A stretch of DNA of 17,722 nt from Polyrhizophydium stewartii. Lineage: Eukaryota; Chytridiomycota; Chytridiomycetes; Rhizophydiales. Within the stretch, counting starts at the first letter, position 1, and every line of letters starts with the position of its first letter. A program made the translations under genes and the position numbers. Positions 1 to 10,300 of the stretch are shown here, one piece after another. The notes under the pieces are model-generated. The model was not told the DNA's origin. It made no database searches and saw only the letters and a list, made by a program, of their open reading frames with translations. The stretch spans positions 1 to 17,722 of the forward strand of contig JADGIZ010000258.1 of the NCBI GenBank assembly GCA_027604665.1. Reading direction: 5' to 3'.

Positions 1-35
1 CCCCCCCCGCCGCCCGCTTGCCCGCTTGCCTGCAG

Positions 36-596
36 TCTCCGAGGACGAGATCACGCGCCTCTACAAGCGCTTCGTCAAGCTCGACAAGGACGGCTCGGGC
101 TCGCTCGAACGTGACGAGTTCCTCGCCATCCCGCAGATCGCGAGCAACCCGCTGGCGCAGCGGCTGCTTGCTGTCTTCGATACCGACGGCTCGGGCGATG
201 TCGACTTCAAGGAGTTCCTGATTGGCCTGAGCGCCTTCTCCGCAAAGGGCAAGAAGGAGGACAAGCTACGCTGTGAGTCGGCCAGCGCGAGCTGCGGCCA
301 CGCCGCCTTGCTGACACCCGACGCTCTCCACGCCGAATGCGTGCGGCTGCGCAGTTGCATTCAAGGTCTATGACATGGACCGCGACGGATATATCTCCAA
401 CGGCGAGCTGTTTCTCGTGCTCAAGATGATGGTCGGAAACAACCTGAAGGACAACCAGCTGCAGCAGATTGTCGACAAGACCATCATGGAGGCCGACCTC
501 GACATGGACGGCAAGGTGTCGTTTGACGAATTCACCAAGATGGTCGAGAGCACAGACATTGCGCGACAAATGACGCTCGAGCCTGACCGGTTCTGA
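36..596 (+). CDS. cnb1: Calcineurin regulatory subunit B (5' partial)
   Basis: This is the Ca2+-binding regulatory subunit of calcineurin, the Ca2+/calmodulin-dependent protein phosphatase. It binds the helix of the catalytic A subunit and is part of the target surface of FK506 and cyclosporin complexes. The visible exons are 36-272 and 355-596 (stop TGA 594-596). The intron at 273-354 has donor GTGAGT, a CTGAC at 311-315 and acceptor GCAG; splicing it restores the family's FAFKVYD block. The window opens inside an upstream intron, a C-rich tract ending in TGCAG at 31-35, so the first residues, including any N-myristoylation signal, are missing. Four intact 12-residue EF-hand loops are present: [36 protein letters not shown] and [12 protein letters not shown], each with Asp at position 1, Gly at 6 and Glu at 12. 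The block [19 protein letters not shown] is diagnostic of calcineurin B rather than calmodulin or recoverin-type proteins. Identity is very secure; only the 5' boundary is inferred. Confidence 0.95.
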
Positions 597-891
597 GGCG
601 GCTGTCACAGTTCCTGCTCGCCGGACGGCCTCGTAACCCCTGCACCGGCTCGTGGCCTGCCTGCTGTTCGTCCCGCACTCCTGAAGCCCTCGCCAACTGC
701 ATCCCGCTCGCCCGACACCAAATGAATCACGCCATCCCGACAACTCAGCTTATGCTCGCTGACGACGCTCTCCGCGGCCCGCAGGCATGCATTCAAATGG
801 GATCTATTGCACTATGTTCTCGTGGCAAGACTGAGTCCGCCGCGACAATCAGATAATCTGCGCGAGTCGGCAGCGGTCCAGGCTGCCGCTC

Positions 892-2373
892 TCAGGCGGA
901 CGACGATGCTTTTCCGGATGAGGTTGCTGCGCCGCTGCTGCTGCCGACCCAGAACGTGGGGTCGATGGGCTCGCTGGCTGGACGGATCTGGATGCGCGCG
1001 CACGAGTCAAAGTGGATCGGATATGCGCTTTGGGTTGTGAACGCGTGCTTGGGGTGGCTTGCGACCCAGGCGAGCCGAAGCAGGCAGTTGGTGCATTTGA
1101 CGGTGCCGAGAGCGACCTGCGGCGCAAAGCCCCACACCACCAGACACAGGTCTGTGCCGTGTAGCCGCAATCCAGGGCAAGAGCGACGAGTGTGGTGATG
1201 CTCGGGCACACCAGGCAGTTCCGCCTCGGCGTCCGCGGCGTCCGACTCGAGCAGCGCCATGAGCCCCTTTCGTCCGAGCTCCGCCGCGAGGGCTTCGGGC
1301 GTTGTTGGGCGGCTGCTGTGCTTTGGAATAGGCCCGAGCGATGCAATCGCCGCCCGAGTCTGAGTGCGCAGCATCGCGCGGCAGTCCGACGACGACGCGA
1401 GCGTGGTGCGTTTCGAGCGCGGGTCCATCGCGTCGACGATGCTGAGGCTGCATGGCGAGTGCGCCAGCGGCAGGGCGTCAATGTGGAAGACAAGCACGGC
1501 CGACACGAGCTCGCGCGGACTCTCGGGGGCCTTGTCCTCGGACACAATCGATAAGGAGTCGGACCGGCGGGACGCTCGCCGCACTCGGGTGCGGGCCTCG
1601 CGGGTCGGAGTTGACGTCGGGTCCGCCGGCGATGGGTCGAGCGGCGCTGACGGGCTCGGACCGGTGGGCATCATCATCACGCCGATGGGCTCTGAGGGCT
1701 TGTAGGAGTCCTGGCTTCCAGCGGAGCCACTTGCGTAAACGAGGTCGGGGTCCTGCACATCGCACGACGTGTGCGAGCGTGCCAGCGGATCTTGGTTGTA
1801 CTCGGCCAACTCTCGCACGAGGATCGCCGCCGCCTGCTTGAGCGACATTCCGGCAAGCACCCGCGCGCGCGCCAAGCGGGAGTCCTCTTCAGCGTCGTCG
1901 GCGTCTTCATCGGCCCCGTCTTCGCCTTGGCCAGAAGGACTGGCTTGTCCCGGGTATGATGCTGGCCTCTCGCGGCTGGCTCGCCGCGCAGCCTCGGCCG
2001 CCGCCGCTGCTGCTGCCTCGGGCGACAGCGACGTATCCGAGCCAGACACTGCGAGCCTGGCTGCATCGTTACGGCCAGCAGGCACGGCTGGAAGCTCGTC
2101 GAGGGTGCTCTTGGCGTCGAGTGGGTCGTCGTACCGGTCGATGCGACCGAGGACATCCGCCGACGGCCGCGAGTCCGCATCCGCGGAACTGCCGACCCTG
2201 TGCTCAAAGTAGTTCGGTCGCGGCCCCAGGTCTTGTCCTGGCGAGCGGTCGTCGTTTGATGGATCTCGTTTGCGAAGCGTGTTGCCTGCGGAGCCTGGGA
2301 CTGCTGCCGCCGCTGAAATGGCAATGTGGGTGGCGGCGAGCCAAAAGGTCAGGGAGGCGATGCTGAAGTTCAT
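892..2373 (-). CDS. Secreted protein of unknown family with possible Kex2 site
   Basis: I do not recognise this 493-residue single-exon protein. It starts at an ATG at 2373-2371 followed directly by a convincing signal peptide (residues 1 to about 24, hydrophobic, ending in an alanine run before VPG). About ten residues later comes LRKRD, a Kex2/furin-type dibasic site at K35-R36, so it may be a pre-pro-protein. Further basic pairs occur at about 130-131, 264-270 (RVRRASRR), 321-322 and 396-397. The middle is low complexity: an alanine run at 120-127, an acidic stretch at 151-164 and a Pro/Ser/Thr-rich segment at 236-258. The C-terminal part (about 290 to 478) looks folded and holds cysteines near 308, 331, 399, 410, 427, 430 and 458, including a CxxC. 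No transmembrane segment follows the signal peptide, so it is probably extracellular or in the cell wall. No intron was needed, but one in the low-complexity region cannot be excluded. Other long frames overlap in this GC-rich stretch; this one is preferred for its signal peptide and full-length openness. Confidence 0.6.
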   Translation of the reverse strand: MNFSIASLTFWLAATHIAISAAAAVPGSAGNTLRKRDPSNDDRSPGQDLGPRPNYFEHRVGSSADADSRPSADVLGRIDRYDDPLDAKSTLDELPAVPAGRNDAARLAVSGSDTSLSPEAAAAAAAEAARRASRERPASYPGQASPSGQGEDGADEDADDAEEDSRLARARVLAGMSLKQAAAILVRELAEYNQDPLARSHTSCDVQDPDLVYASGSAGSQDSYKPSEPIGVMMMPTGPSPSAPLDPSPADPTSTPTREARTRVRRASRRSDSLSIVSEDKAPESPRELVSAVLVFHIDALPLAHSPCSLSIVDAMDPRSKRTTLASSSDCRAMLRTQTRAAIASLGPIPKHSSRPTTPEALAAELGRKGLMALLESDAADAEAELPGVPEHHHTRRSCPGLRLHGTDLCLVVWGFAPQVALGTVKCTNCLLRLAWVASHPKHAFTTQSAYPIHFDSCARIQIRPASEPIDPTFWVGSSSGAATSSGKASSSA

Positions 2374-2864
2374 GTGCGATCGACGTGTGCAGACCCAAGA
2401 CGATGCGCGGCTCTGGGAGCAGAGATGCAGTCCATGTGGCCGCCCGGGCGGTTTTTATTGCCGGAGATGTGCCGCTTGGGAGCGGTGGGGGAGTCCTCGA
2501 CCCCAGCGGCTTATTGATCAAGAGCACACCGCTGCAGCATGCAGGCTGTGTGTCGAGCGCTGGTGCGCTGGCGTGCGGCTGGGCGTTCAGAAGCGTCGGT
2601 CGGTGACTCCGCCTCGCCAGATAAATCGTGGAGCTCCGCTGGATCATCGCGAAGACTCCGACGGCAGATCGAAATCGACAGTCGCGTGAGAGCACCGCTG
2701 CGCCAGCTGGGCGGTTACGCCGTCCACAGCGCGAGCTCAGCGAGAAGACTATATCGGACACATGGGCGGAAATGACAGCCATTGTTTTTCTTGACGGCCG
2801 GCCGAGCGCCCATCGGCCCCCTCCACCCACAAAACACACTTGCACAAGGCAGGCGACGACTGCG
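2374..2864. other. Intergenic region: 3' flank of CapZ-beta, 5' flank of secreted protein
   Basis: These 491 bases lie between the CapZ-beta stop and the start of the secreted protein, both on the minus strand. They should hold the CapZ-beta 3' UTR and the promoter of the secreted gene. Several short reading frames cross the region on both strands, but none has a recognisable domain, a supported start or splice-consistent ends, so no gene is called. The only notable motif is an AT-rich element at 2452-2460. Confidence 0.6.
2453..2460 (-). promoter_or_regulatory. Candidate TATA-like element (or poly(A) signal)
   Basis: On the minus strand this reads CAATAAAA, an isolated AT-rich patch in GC-rich DNA about 80 bp upstream of the secreted protein's ATG. 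It could be a TATA-like element for that gene. It also contains AATAAA and could instead be the polyadenylation signal of CapZ-beta, although the resulting 3' UTR would be long, about 405 nt. The sequence alone does not decide between the two. Confidence 0.3.
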
Positions 2865-4233
2865 TCACTTGCGCTCAGCAAGTCTGCCGGCGAGCTGGTT
2901 GCGCAGCGCATCGGCCTTGCGCGCAGCTTCGAGGTCCTTGACCGAGCGCAGGTCGTTGATGATGCCCATGGTCTTGCCAAAGTAGATCTGCACCAGGTTG
3001 TCGCGCATCTTGAACTCCATGTCCTCAACGAGGCGGCCAATGTTGGCAATGTGGCCGGTGTAAGAGTCGACGGGGCACTCCTGCTCCGTCTGCACGCCGC
3101 GTCAGCAGGGGCCAAGGCCGACTACCGCTCAGCAATCAGCAGCCGCACAAGCATCGCAACGCACCAGACGGGTGAGCGCGCCGCTCAGGTTGATCGACGG
3201 CGCCTTTGGCGATGTAGCCGAGTTGATGTGAAGCATGATCGTTGATGTGATGCGGTACCGCGCGGCCTTGCCTTTCTCGGTGACCTCGAGCACATGGATC
3301 GAGTCCCAGGTGCCTGCGTCTTTGCCGGGCTCATCCACAACTGGCGAGCAACGTCAGCGCACTTGCGCCGCAAGCGGGCGGCGAAGATTCGCAGAGGCTC
3401 AACTCTTCTTGATCAGCACGACACCGGCGAATCCGTCGTCGAGATCCCACATGTAGACAGACGACACGCCGCCGCCATAGTACCTGCGCAGCATCGCATC
3501 AGCGTTGCGGCGGGGCGAGCGGCACACACGAAGCAGCGCAGACACGCACAGATCGCGGTAGATGTCAAAGGCATCGTTGGCAGCCGCCTCAAGCTTCTGC
3601 AGCTTGGGAGACGGCTTGATGCCGTCCGGGTTGGCGGGCTGATACTCGTTGGACCACGGCGACCTGCGGGCCGGCAGAGGCGGCGCAACGAGACGCGGAC
3701 GCGGCAAGATTCAAGATGCGGCGGGAGGCCAGGGGTTGCGCGCAGCGGCGGACGAGCCGCGGCGGGCGGACGGCGGGAGAGCGTGGGCGGAAGAGAGCAG
3801 CAGGAGTGTCAGAGGCGTGAGGCTTGCGGTGCCACCTCGCCGGGGCCGGGAGGCGAGCGGCAGGCCGGCCAAGAGGCGTCGGCGCACCTGTACGAGTTGC
3901 CGTCGCGGTTGTAGTCGCACAGGAGAAAGTCCCTGCCGGACACGGCGCAGCACTCGACCTTGAGCGGCTGGTCGACGGACGTGAGCAGGTCCTCTGTCAG
4001 GTCCGGCACGAGCTGCACAAGCTTGGCGAGGTTCTGCGCCGTCTTGGCCGGCGGCTGGCGCCGCATCAGGTCCAGCGCACAGTCGAGCAGCTCCGCCTGC
4101 GCCAGCGTCAGCACGCCGCCACGGCACTGCTGCCGCCCCACGGCAGCAGCCGCTGCCACTCTGTTATGCCGCCGCAGCATCTGCCGCTGGCGCTGGCGCT
4201 GCCCCCGCGCGCCGACCGCGGGCGCCGCACCAT
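2865..4233 (-). CDS. cap2: F-actin capping protein subunit beta (CapZ-beta)
   Basis: This is the beta subunit of the heterodimeric capping protein that binds actin filament barbed ends. Exons on the minus strand: 4233-4231 (ATG only, tentative), 4096-3888, 3663-3550, 3483-3404, 3340-3165 and 3089-2865. Introns have GT/AG ends and consistent phases and give a 268-residue protein, against about 270-280 for the family. Diagnostic blocks in order are [20 protein letters not shown]-like [80 protein letters not shown] and [16 protein letters not shown]. The start is the weak point. An ATG followed at once by donor GTGCGG (4230) and an acceptor with CTGAC ten bases before the AG (ending at 4097) yields [14 protein letters not shown], matching family N-termini. 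The alternative is an in-frame ATG at 4180 without this intron, which adds about 27 unrelated residues. It is divergent from Brr2. Confidence 0.93.
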
Positions 4234-4314
4234 CGCGTCGGTGGCCGAGCCGGGACAGCGCCGCGCTGATGCCCCAAAACGCAGCCGCTGATTTCACGCT
4301 CGACTTCACCCGCC
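4234..4314. promoter_or_regulatory. Compact divergent promoter, CapZ-beta / Brr2
   Basis: The inferred start codons of CapZ-beta (minus) and Brr2 (plus) are separated by 81 bp, so both genes must start transcription from this short space or from within each other's first exon or intron. No TATA box or clear activator motif is visible. If CapZ-beta instead starts at 4180 the spacer is 134 bp. Confidence 0.5.
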
Positions 4315-7300
4315 ATGGCCGAGCGCGCCCACCAGCACCAGCAGTACCAGGTGCGTGCGGCTGCCGCCCGCGCCGCGCGCTCGGAGCCGCCGCCACCCCT
4401 GAAGCTGACACGCCCACGTCCGCGCCGCCCATGCGTTGCGGATGCGCCCTTGCACGCCCCGCGCGCCGCCGCCGCCGCCGCTCGCCTCGCCCAGTACTCG
4501 GGTGAGCTCTGATCTCGCTGCTGCCGCTGCTGCCGACGCTGCCGACGCTGACCGCCGCCCCTGCCGACGCTGGCCGCCCGCGCCGCCCGCAACAGCCAAC
4601 TCGAACCTGGTGCTCCAGGCCGAGCGCACGGGCCGCCGTGACCTCGAGCCGTCGGGCGAGCCCGAGACGCTGTGGGGCCGCATCGACATCAGCAAGTTCG
4701 GCGACCGCGCCGTCTCGACCGTTGCCGACGCCAAGTCCCGCTTCGAGAAGAAGCGCCAGGCCGAGGCCGAGCGTGCAAAGGCCGGCGGAAAGGGCGCCGA
4801 CCGCGGCCTCAAGGTCGAGCGCGAGAGGTGCGCTGCGCTCGGGTGTGCAGGCGAATGCAAACCGCTTGGCTGACGCTCCGGCTGTCCGCCCAACCCCCGC
4901 AGCCTGAGCAAAAAGTTTGGCTATGCAGGAGTCATTGCCGCAACCGAGGACCTCGAGAGCCTCTCATACCGCCCGCAAACAAAGGAGACCAAGCAGGCGT
5001 TTGAGCTGATCCTCGCCTTCCTCAGCCGCTTTCTGGGCGACATTGCGCAGGACATTCTGCGCAGCGCGGCCGACTCGGTGCTCGAGATTCTCAAGGAGGA
5101 GTCCAAGAAGGACCTCGACAAGCTCGCCGAGATCGAAGGTTTGCTGTCGACAAAGATCCCCTCGGAAGAGTACGCCAAGCTCGTCAACTTGGGAAAGAAA
5201 ATCACCGACTATGGCGCGGCCGATGCGGCGCAGGTCGATGTCGACGACGGCACAGCGCGCGAGCTCGATCTCGAGGACGGCCACGGCGTCGCCGTCGTCT
5301 TTGAGGGCTCGGACGACGAAGAAGGCGCAGATGGAGAGGACTACATTGTTCGCGACCAGGAAGACGACGACGAGGGCGGCGACGACACTGACCTGCGCAC
5401 GCGGCTCAAGGCGTCCGGCGCCGCGGGCGATGACGAGGACGACGAGGACGGCGCTGACAGGCGAGGCGACGGCGACGACGACTTGACCACTATCACACAT
5501 GGCGTCAAAGCTGGCGCTGCTGCCGCGAGCGGCTCATCGGCCACCGCGGCAAAGGCCGGTGCGGCCGGTGCACAGTCTGGGTCGGGCAAGCTCGATCCGC
5601 ACAAGATTGACGCGTTTTGGCTTCAGCGCGCCATCGCGCAGCACTATCCGGACGCCTTGACTGCCCAGGCAAAGACGACCGAAGCCATGGAGATCCTCTC
5701 GTCGGCCTCGAACGCGCGTGACGCCGAAAACGACCTCGTCGCTCTCTTCGACTACGATAAGTTTGACCTTGTCAGCGTCCTGACGCGCAACCGCACCGTC
5801 ATTGTGTGGTGCACCCGCCTCGCACAGGCGGATTCTCCAGAAGAGCGCGAGCAGATCGAGCTTGAAATGCGCGAGCGCGATCTCGGTCACATTCTCGACG
5901 AGCTGCGTGCTGCGCCAGCAAAGAAGGCGGCCGATGCCGGCCCTGCCGCTGCGCCGTCGACCACGGCTGCCCAGCGCCGCGCGGGGCTTGCCGCGGCAAC
6001 CGCACAGCCCACGGGTCGCCGCGATACCGATATGGATGTTGATGCAGCCGCGCGCGATGACGATGACGCGGACATGGGCACGCGCGCGCATCCCGAGGCG
6101 TCTGCAGCCCCCCGCGGCACCGTCATTGACCTCGAGGCCCTCGCCTTTGACCAGGGCGGCCACCTCATGTCCAACAAGCGGTGCAAGCTGCCCGAGGGCT
6201 CGTTCAAGCGCGCCAAGAAGGGCTACGAAGAGGTGCACGTTCCCGCGCCAAAGCCATCGGCAATGGGTGCCAACGAAAAGCTCGTTGCCATCGAGCAGCT
6301 GCCCGCGTGGGCACACCCCGCGTTCAAGAACACCCGCTCGCTCAACCGCGTGCAAAGCAAGCTGTACCCGGCCGCGTTTGAGAGCGACGAGAACTTCCTG
6401 CTCTGCGCGCCAACCGGCGCCGGCAAGACCAACTGCGCCATGCTGACGATCCTGCGCGAGATCAACAAGCACCGCGACGAGGCCACAGGCGCCATCAACC
6501 TCGATGGATTCAAGATCGTCTATGTCGCACCGATGAAGGCCCTCGTCGCCGAGATGGTCGGAAACTTTGGCGACCGTCTCAAGGAATTCGGCATCACCGT
6601 GGCCGAGCTCACGGGCGACCGCCAGCTCACCAAGCAGCAGATTTCCGAGACGCAGATCATCGTCACGACGCCTGAGAAGTGGGACATCATCACGCGCAAG
6701 GCGACCGACCGCTCGTACACCAACCTCGTGCGTCTGATCATTATTGACGAGATCCATCTGCTGCACGACGAGCGCGGCCCCGTGCTCGAGGCCATTGTCG
6801 CGCGCACACTGCGCCAGGTCAACCAGAGCCAGGAGCCTGTGCGCCTCGTCGGTCTCAGTGCGACGCTGCCCAACTACATGGACGTGGCCACGTTCCTGCG
6901 CGTCAATCCCGAGTCGGGCGTCTTCTTCTTCGACAACAGCTTCCGCCCATGTCCGCTGCAGCAGCAGTATGTCGGCATCACCGAGAAGAAGGCCATCAAG
7001 CGCCTCACGCTCATGAACGAGATTGCATACGAAAAGGTGCTCGAGAACGCGGCCAGGCAGGACCAGGTGCTCATCTTCTGCCACTCGCGCAAAGAGACCG
7101 CCAAGACGGCGCGCGCCATCCGCGACATGGCCATTGCCAACGAGACCATTGGCACGATCCTCAGCCAGAACAGCTCCAGCCGCGAGATCCTGCAGACCGA
7201 GGCCGAGTCCACCAAGAACGATGACCTGCGCGACCTGCTGCCCTATGGCTTTGCAGTGCACCACGCCGGCATGGCGCGTGCCGACCGCACGCTCGTCGAG

Positions 7301-10300
7301 GATCTGTTTGCCGACGGCCATCTCCGCGTGCTCGTCTCGACGGCAACGCTTGCCTGGGGCGTCAACCTGCCAGCACACACGGTCATCATCAAGGGCACGC
7401 AGGTCTACAACCCCGAGAAGGGCCGCTGGGTCGAGCTCAGCCCGCAGGACATGCTGCAGATGCTAGGACGCGCAGGTCGCCCTTCCTTTGACACGCACGG
7501 CGAGGGCGTGATCATCACAACACACAACGAGCTGCAGTACTACCTGTCGCTGCTCAACCAGCAGCTGCCGATCGAGTCGCAGCTCATCTCGCGTCTGCCG
7601 GACATTCTCAACGCCGAGATCGTCATGGGCAACGTGCGCAACCGCCAAGAGGCTGTCGACTGGCTCGGATACACTTACCTGTACATTCGCATGCTGCGCA
7701 ACGGCGGCATCTATGGCGTCACGCTCGACGACGCCGAGAACGACCCCTACCTCGTGCAGAAGCGCATCGACATTGTGCACGCCGCCGCCATCATCCTCGA
7801 CAAGTGCAACCTGGTCAAGTACGACAAGAAGACGGGCCGCTTCCAGAGCACCGAGCTCGGCCGCATCGCGTCCTACTACTACATTGGCCACCACTCGATG
7901 GCGACGTACAACCAGCACCTCAAGCCGACCATGAGCCTGATCGACCTGTTCCGCGTCTTTGCGCTCTCGTCCGAGTTCAAGCTCATCCCTGTGCGCGAGG
8001 AGGAGAAGCTTGAGCTGGCCAAGCTTGTCGAGCGCGTGCCCATCCCCGTCAAGGAGAGCATCGAGGAGCCCACAGCCAAGATCAATGTGCTGCTGCAGGC
8101 GTACATCTCGCAGCTCAGCCTCGAGGGCTTTGCGCTCATGAGCGACATGATTTATGTCACACAGTCGGCCGGCCGCATCCTGCGCGCCGTCTTTGAGATG
8201 TGCCTCAAGCGCGGCTGGGCGGCGCTCGCGCGCAAGGCACTGGACCTGTGCAAGATGGTCGACAAGCGCATCTGGCTCTCAATGAGTCCGCTTCGCCAGT
8301 TCCGTGCACTGCCCGTCGACATCATCCGCCGTCTTGAGCGCAAGGACATTCCGTGGGACCGCTACAACGACCTCGGCCCGCAGGAGCTGGGCGAGCTCGT
8401 TGGCGTGCCCAAGGCCGGCAAGTCCATCCATAAGTTTGTGCACCAGCTGCCGCGACTGGTTCTGCGCGCTCACGTCCAACCCATCACGCGCTCGATGCTC
8501 AAGTTCGACCTGACCATCACGCCCGACTTCCAGTTCGATGAGAAGACGCACGGCGCCGCGGAGGCCTTTTGGGTCCTGGTCGAGGATGTGGACGCCGAGA
8601 ACATCCTGTATCACGATGCGTTTGTTCTCAAGCAGCGCTACGCCGAGGACGACCATGTTGTCACGTTCACGGTGCCGCTCTACGAGCCGCTGCCGCCCAA
8701 CTACTTTGTCAGCGTCGTCAGCGACCGCTGGCTGCACTCGGAGACGCGCCTGCCCGTGTCGTTCAAGCATCTGCTGCTCCCCGAAAAGTACATGCGCCAC
8801 ACCGAGCTGCACGACCTGCTTCCGCTGCCCGTGTCCGGCCTCGGCAACCGCGCCTATGAGGCCATCTACAAGGACGTCACCGAGTTCAACGCCATCCAGA
8901 CACAGGTGTTCCCTGCGCTCTACAACTCGGACGACAACGTCTTTGTTGGCGCCTCGGCCGGATCTGGCAAGGTGAGCACGCGCGCGTGCAAGAGATGTCT
9001 GTCCGTGCGATGCCTGGGGTCGCTCTGCTAACCCGCATCACCCTCTGCAGACCATCTGTGCCGAGTTTGCGCTGTTGCGCCTGTGGTCGAAGCGGCCCAA
9101 GGCGCGGTGCGTGTTTGTTGCTGCATACGACGAGATTGTCGACAACAAGATGGCCGAGTGGCGCGCAAAGTTCTCTGGCCTGCTGGGCGGCAAGAACATT
9201 GTGGCGCTCACGGGCGAGACCGCGGCCGACCTCAAGCTGCTCGAGACTGGCGACATCATCTTCTCGACGCCGCAAAAGTGGGACATGCTCTCGCGCCGCT
9301 GGAAGCAGCGCAAAAACGTGCAGACCGTGGGCCTGTTCATTGTCGACGACGTGCACCTGATCGGCAGCAGCATCGGTCCCACGATCGAGGTCATCATCTC
9401 GCGCATGCGCTACGTCGCCGTCAACACCGAGAATCCGATCCGCATTGTGGCCCTTGGCGCATCGCTTGCAAACGCCCGCGATCTCGGCGAGTGGATGGGC
9501 GCCACGCCGGCCAACACGTTCAACTTTGACCCGTCCGTGCGGCCGGTCAAGGTCGACATCCATATCCAGGGCTACAGCATCCCGCACTTCCCGTCGTTGA
9601 TGCTCGCGATGAGCAAGCCGGCGTACCTGTGGATCCAGTCGCACGCTGCTGGGCAGCCCGCGATTGTCTTTGTGCCCAACCGCAAGCAGAGCCGCATGAC
9701 GGCCGTTGAGCTGCTGACGTACTGTATGGCCGACGGCGAAGAGAAGCGCTTCTTGCACTGCTCCGACGAGGACCTTGCGCCGTATCTTGCCCGCGTCAGC
9801 GACAAGGCACTGGCGCAGACTCTCGAATACGGCGTGGCGTTTTACCACGAGGCGCTCAGCAAGGGAGACAAGACCATTGTCGAGCGTCTGTTCTCAACCG
9901 GCGCGATCCAGGTTGTCGTGGCCAGCCGCGAGACGTGCTGGGGCATGCGCATGAAGAGCCGCCTTGTGATTGTGATGGGCACGCAGTACTTTGAGGGCAA
10001 GGAGCACCGCTACGTCGACTACCCGGTCGCGGACGTGCTCCAGATGATGGGCCGCGCTTCGCGCCCGCTTCGCGACGAAGTCGGCCAGTGCGTGCTCATG
10101 TGCCAGAGCATCAAGCGCGACTTTTACAAGAAGTTTTTGTTTGAGGCGCTGCCTGTCGAGTCGCACCTCGACCTTGCGCTGCACGACCACTTCAACGCCG
10201 AGATCGTGACCAAGACGATCGAGAACAAGCAGGACTCCGTCGACTATCTGACCTGGACGTTCCTGTACCGCCGCATGGCGCTCAATCCCAATTACTACGT

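Noticed and set aside
597..891. Possible small gene between calcineurin B and the secreted protein
   Set aside because: The 295-bp convergent gap has only short frames without domains, and is best explained as two 3' UTRs.
2204..3115. 303-codon minus-strand open frame bridging CapZ-beta and the secreted gene
   Set aside because: It covers the CapZ-beta last exon in the wrong frame; the correct frame there matches the conserved CapZ-beta C-terminus.
4164..4592. Minus-strand frames overlapping the brr2 first exon as an extended CapZ-beta N-terminus
   Set aside because: The extra residues are Arg/Ala/Gly low complexity and would make the protein far longer than the family; a splice model gives the expected N-terminus.
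5534..7378. 614-codon minus-strand open frame opposite brr2
   Set aside because: The plus strand encodes conserved helicase motifs throughout; the minus frame is an antisense shadow caused by G/C at third codon positions.
9051..10298. Possible pseudogenisation of brr2 because motifs in the second cassette are non-consensus
   Set aside because: The frame is intact across the whole gene and degeneration of the C-terminal cassette is a known property of Brr2.
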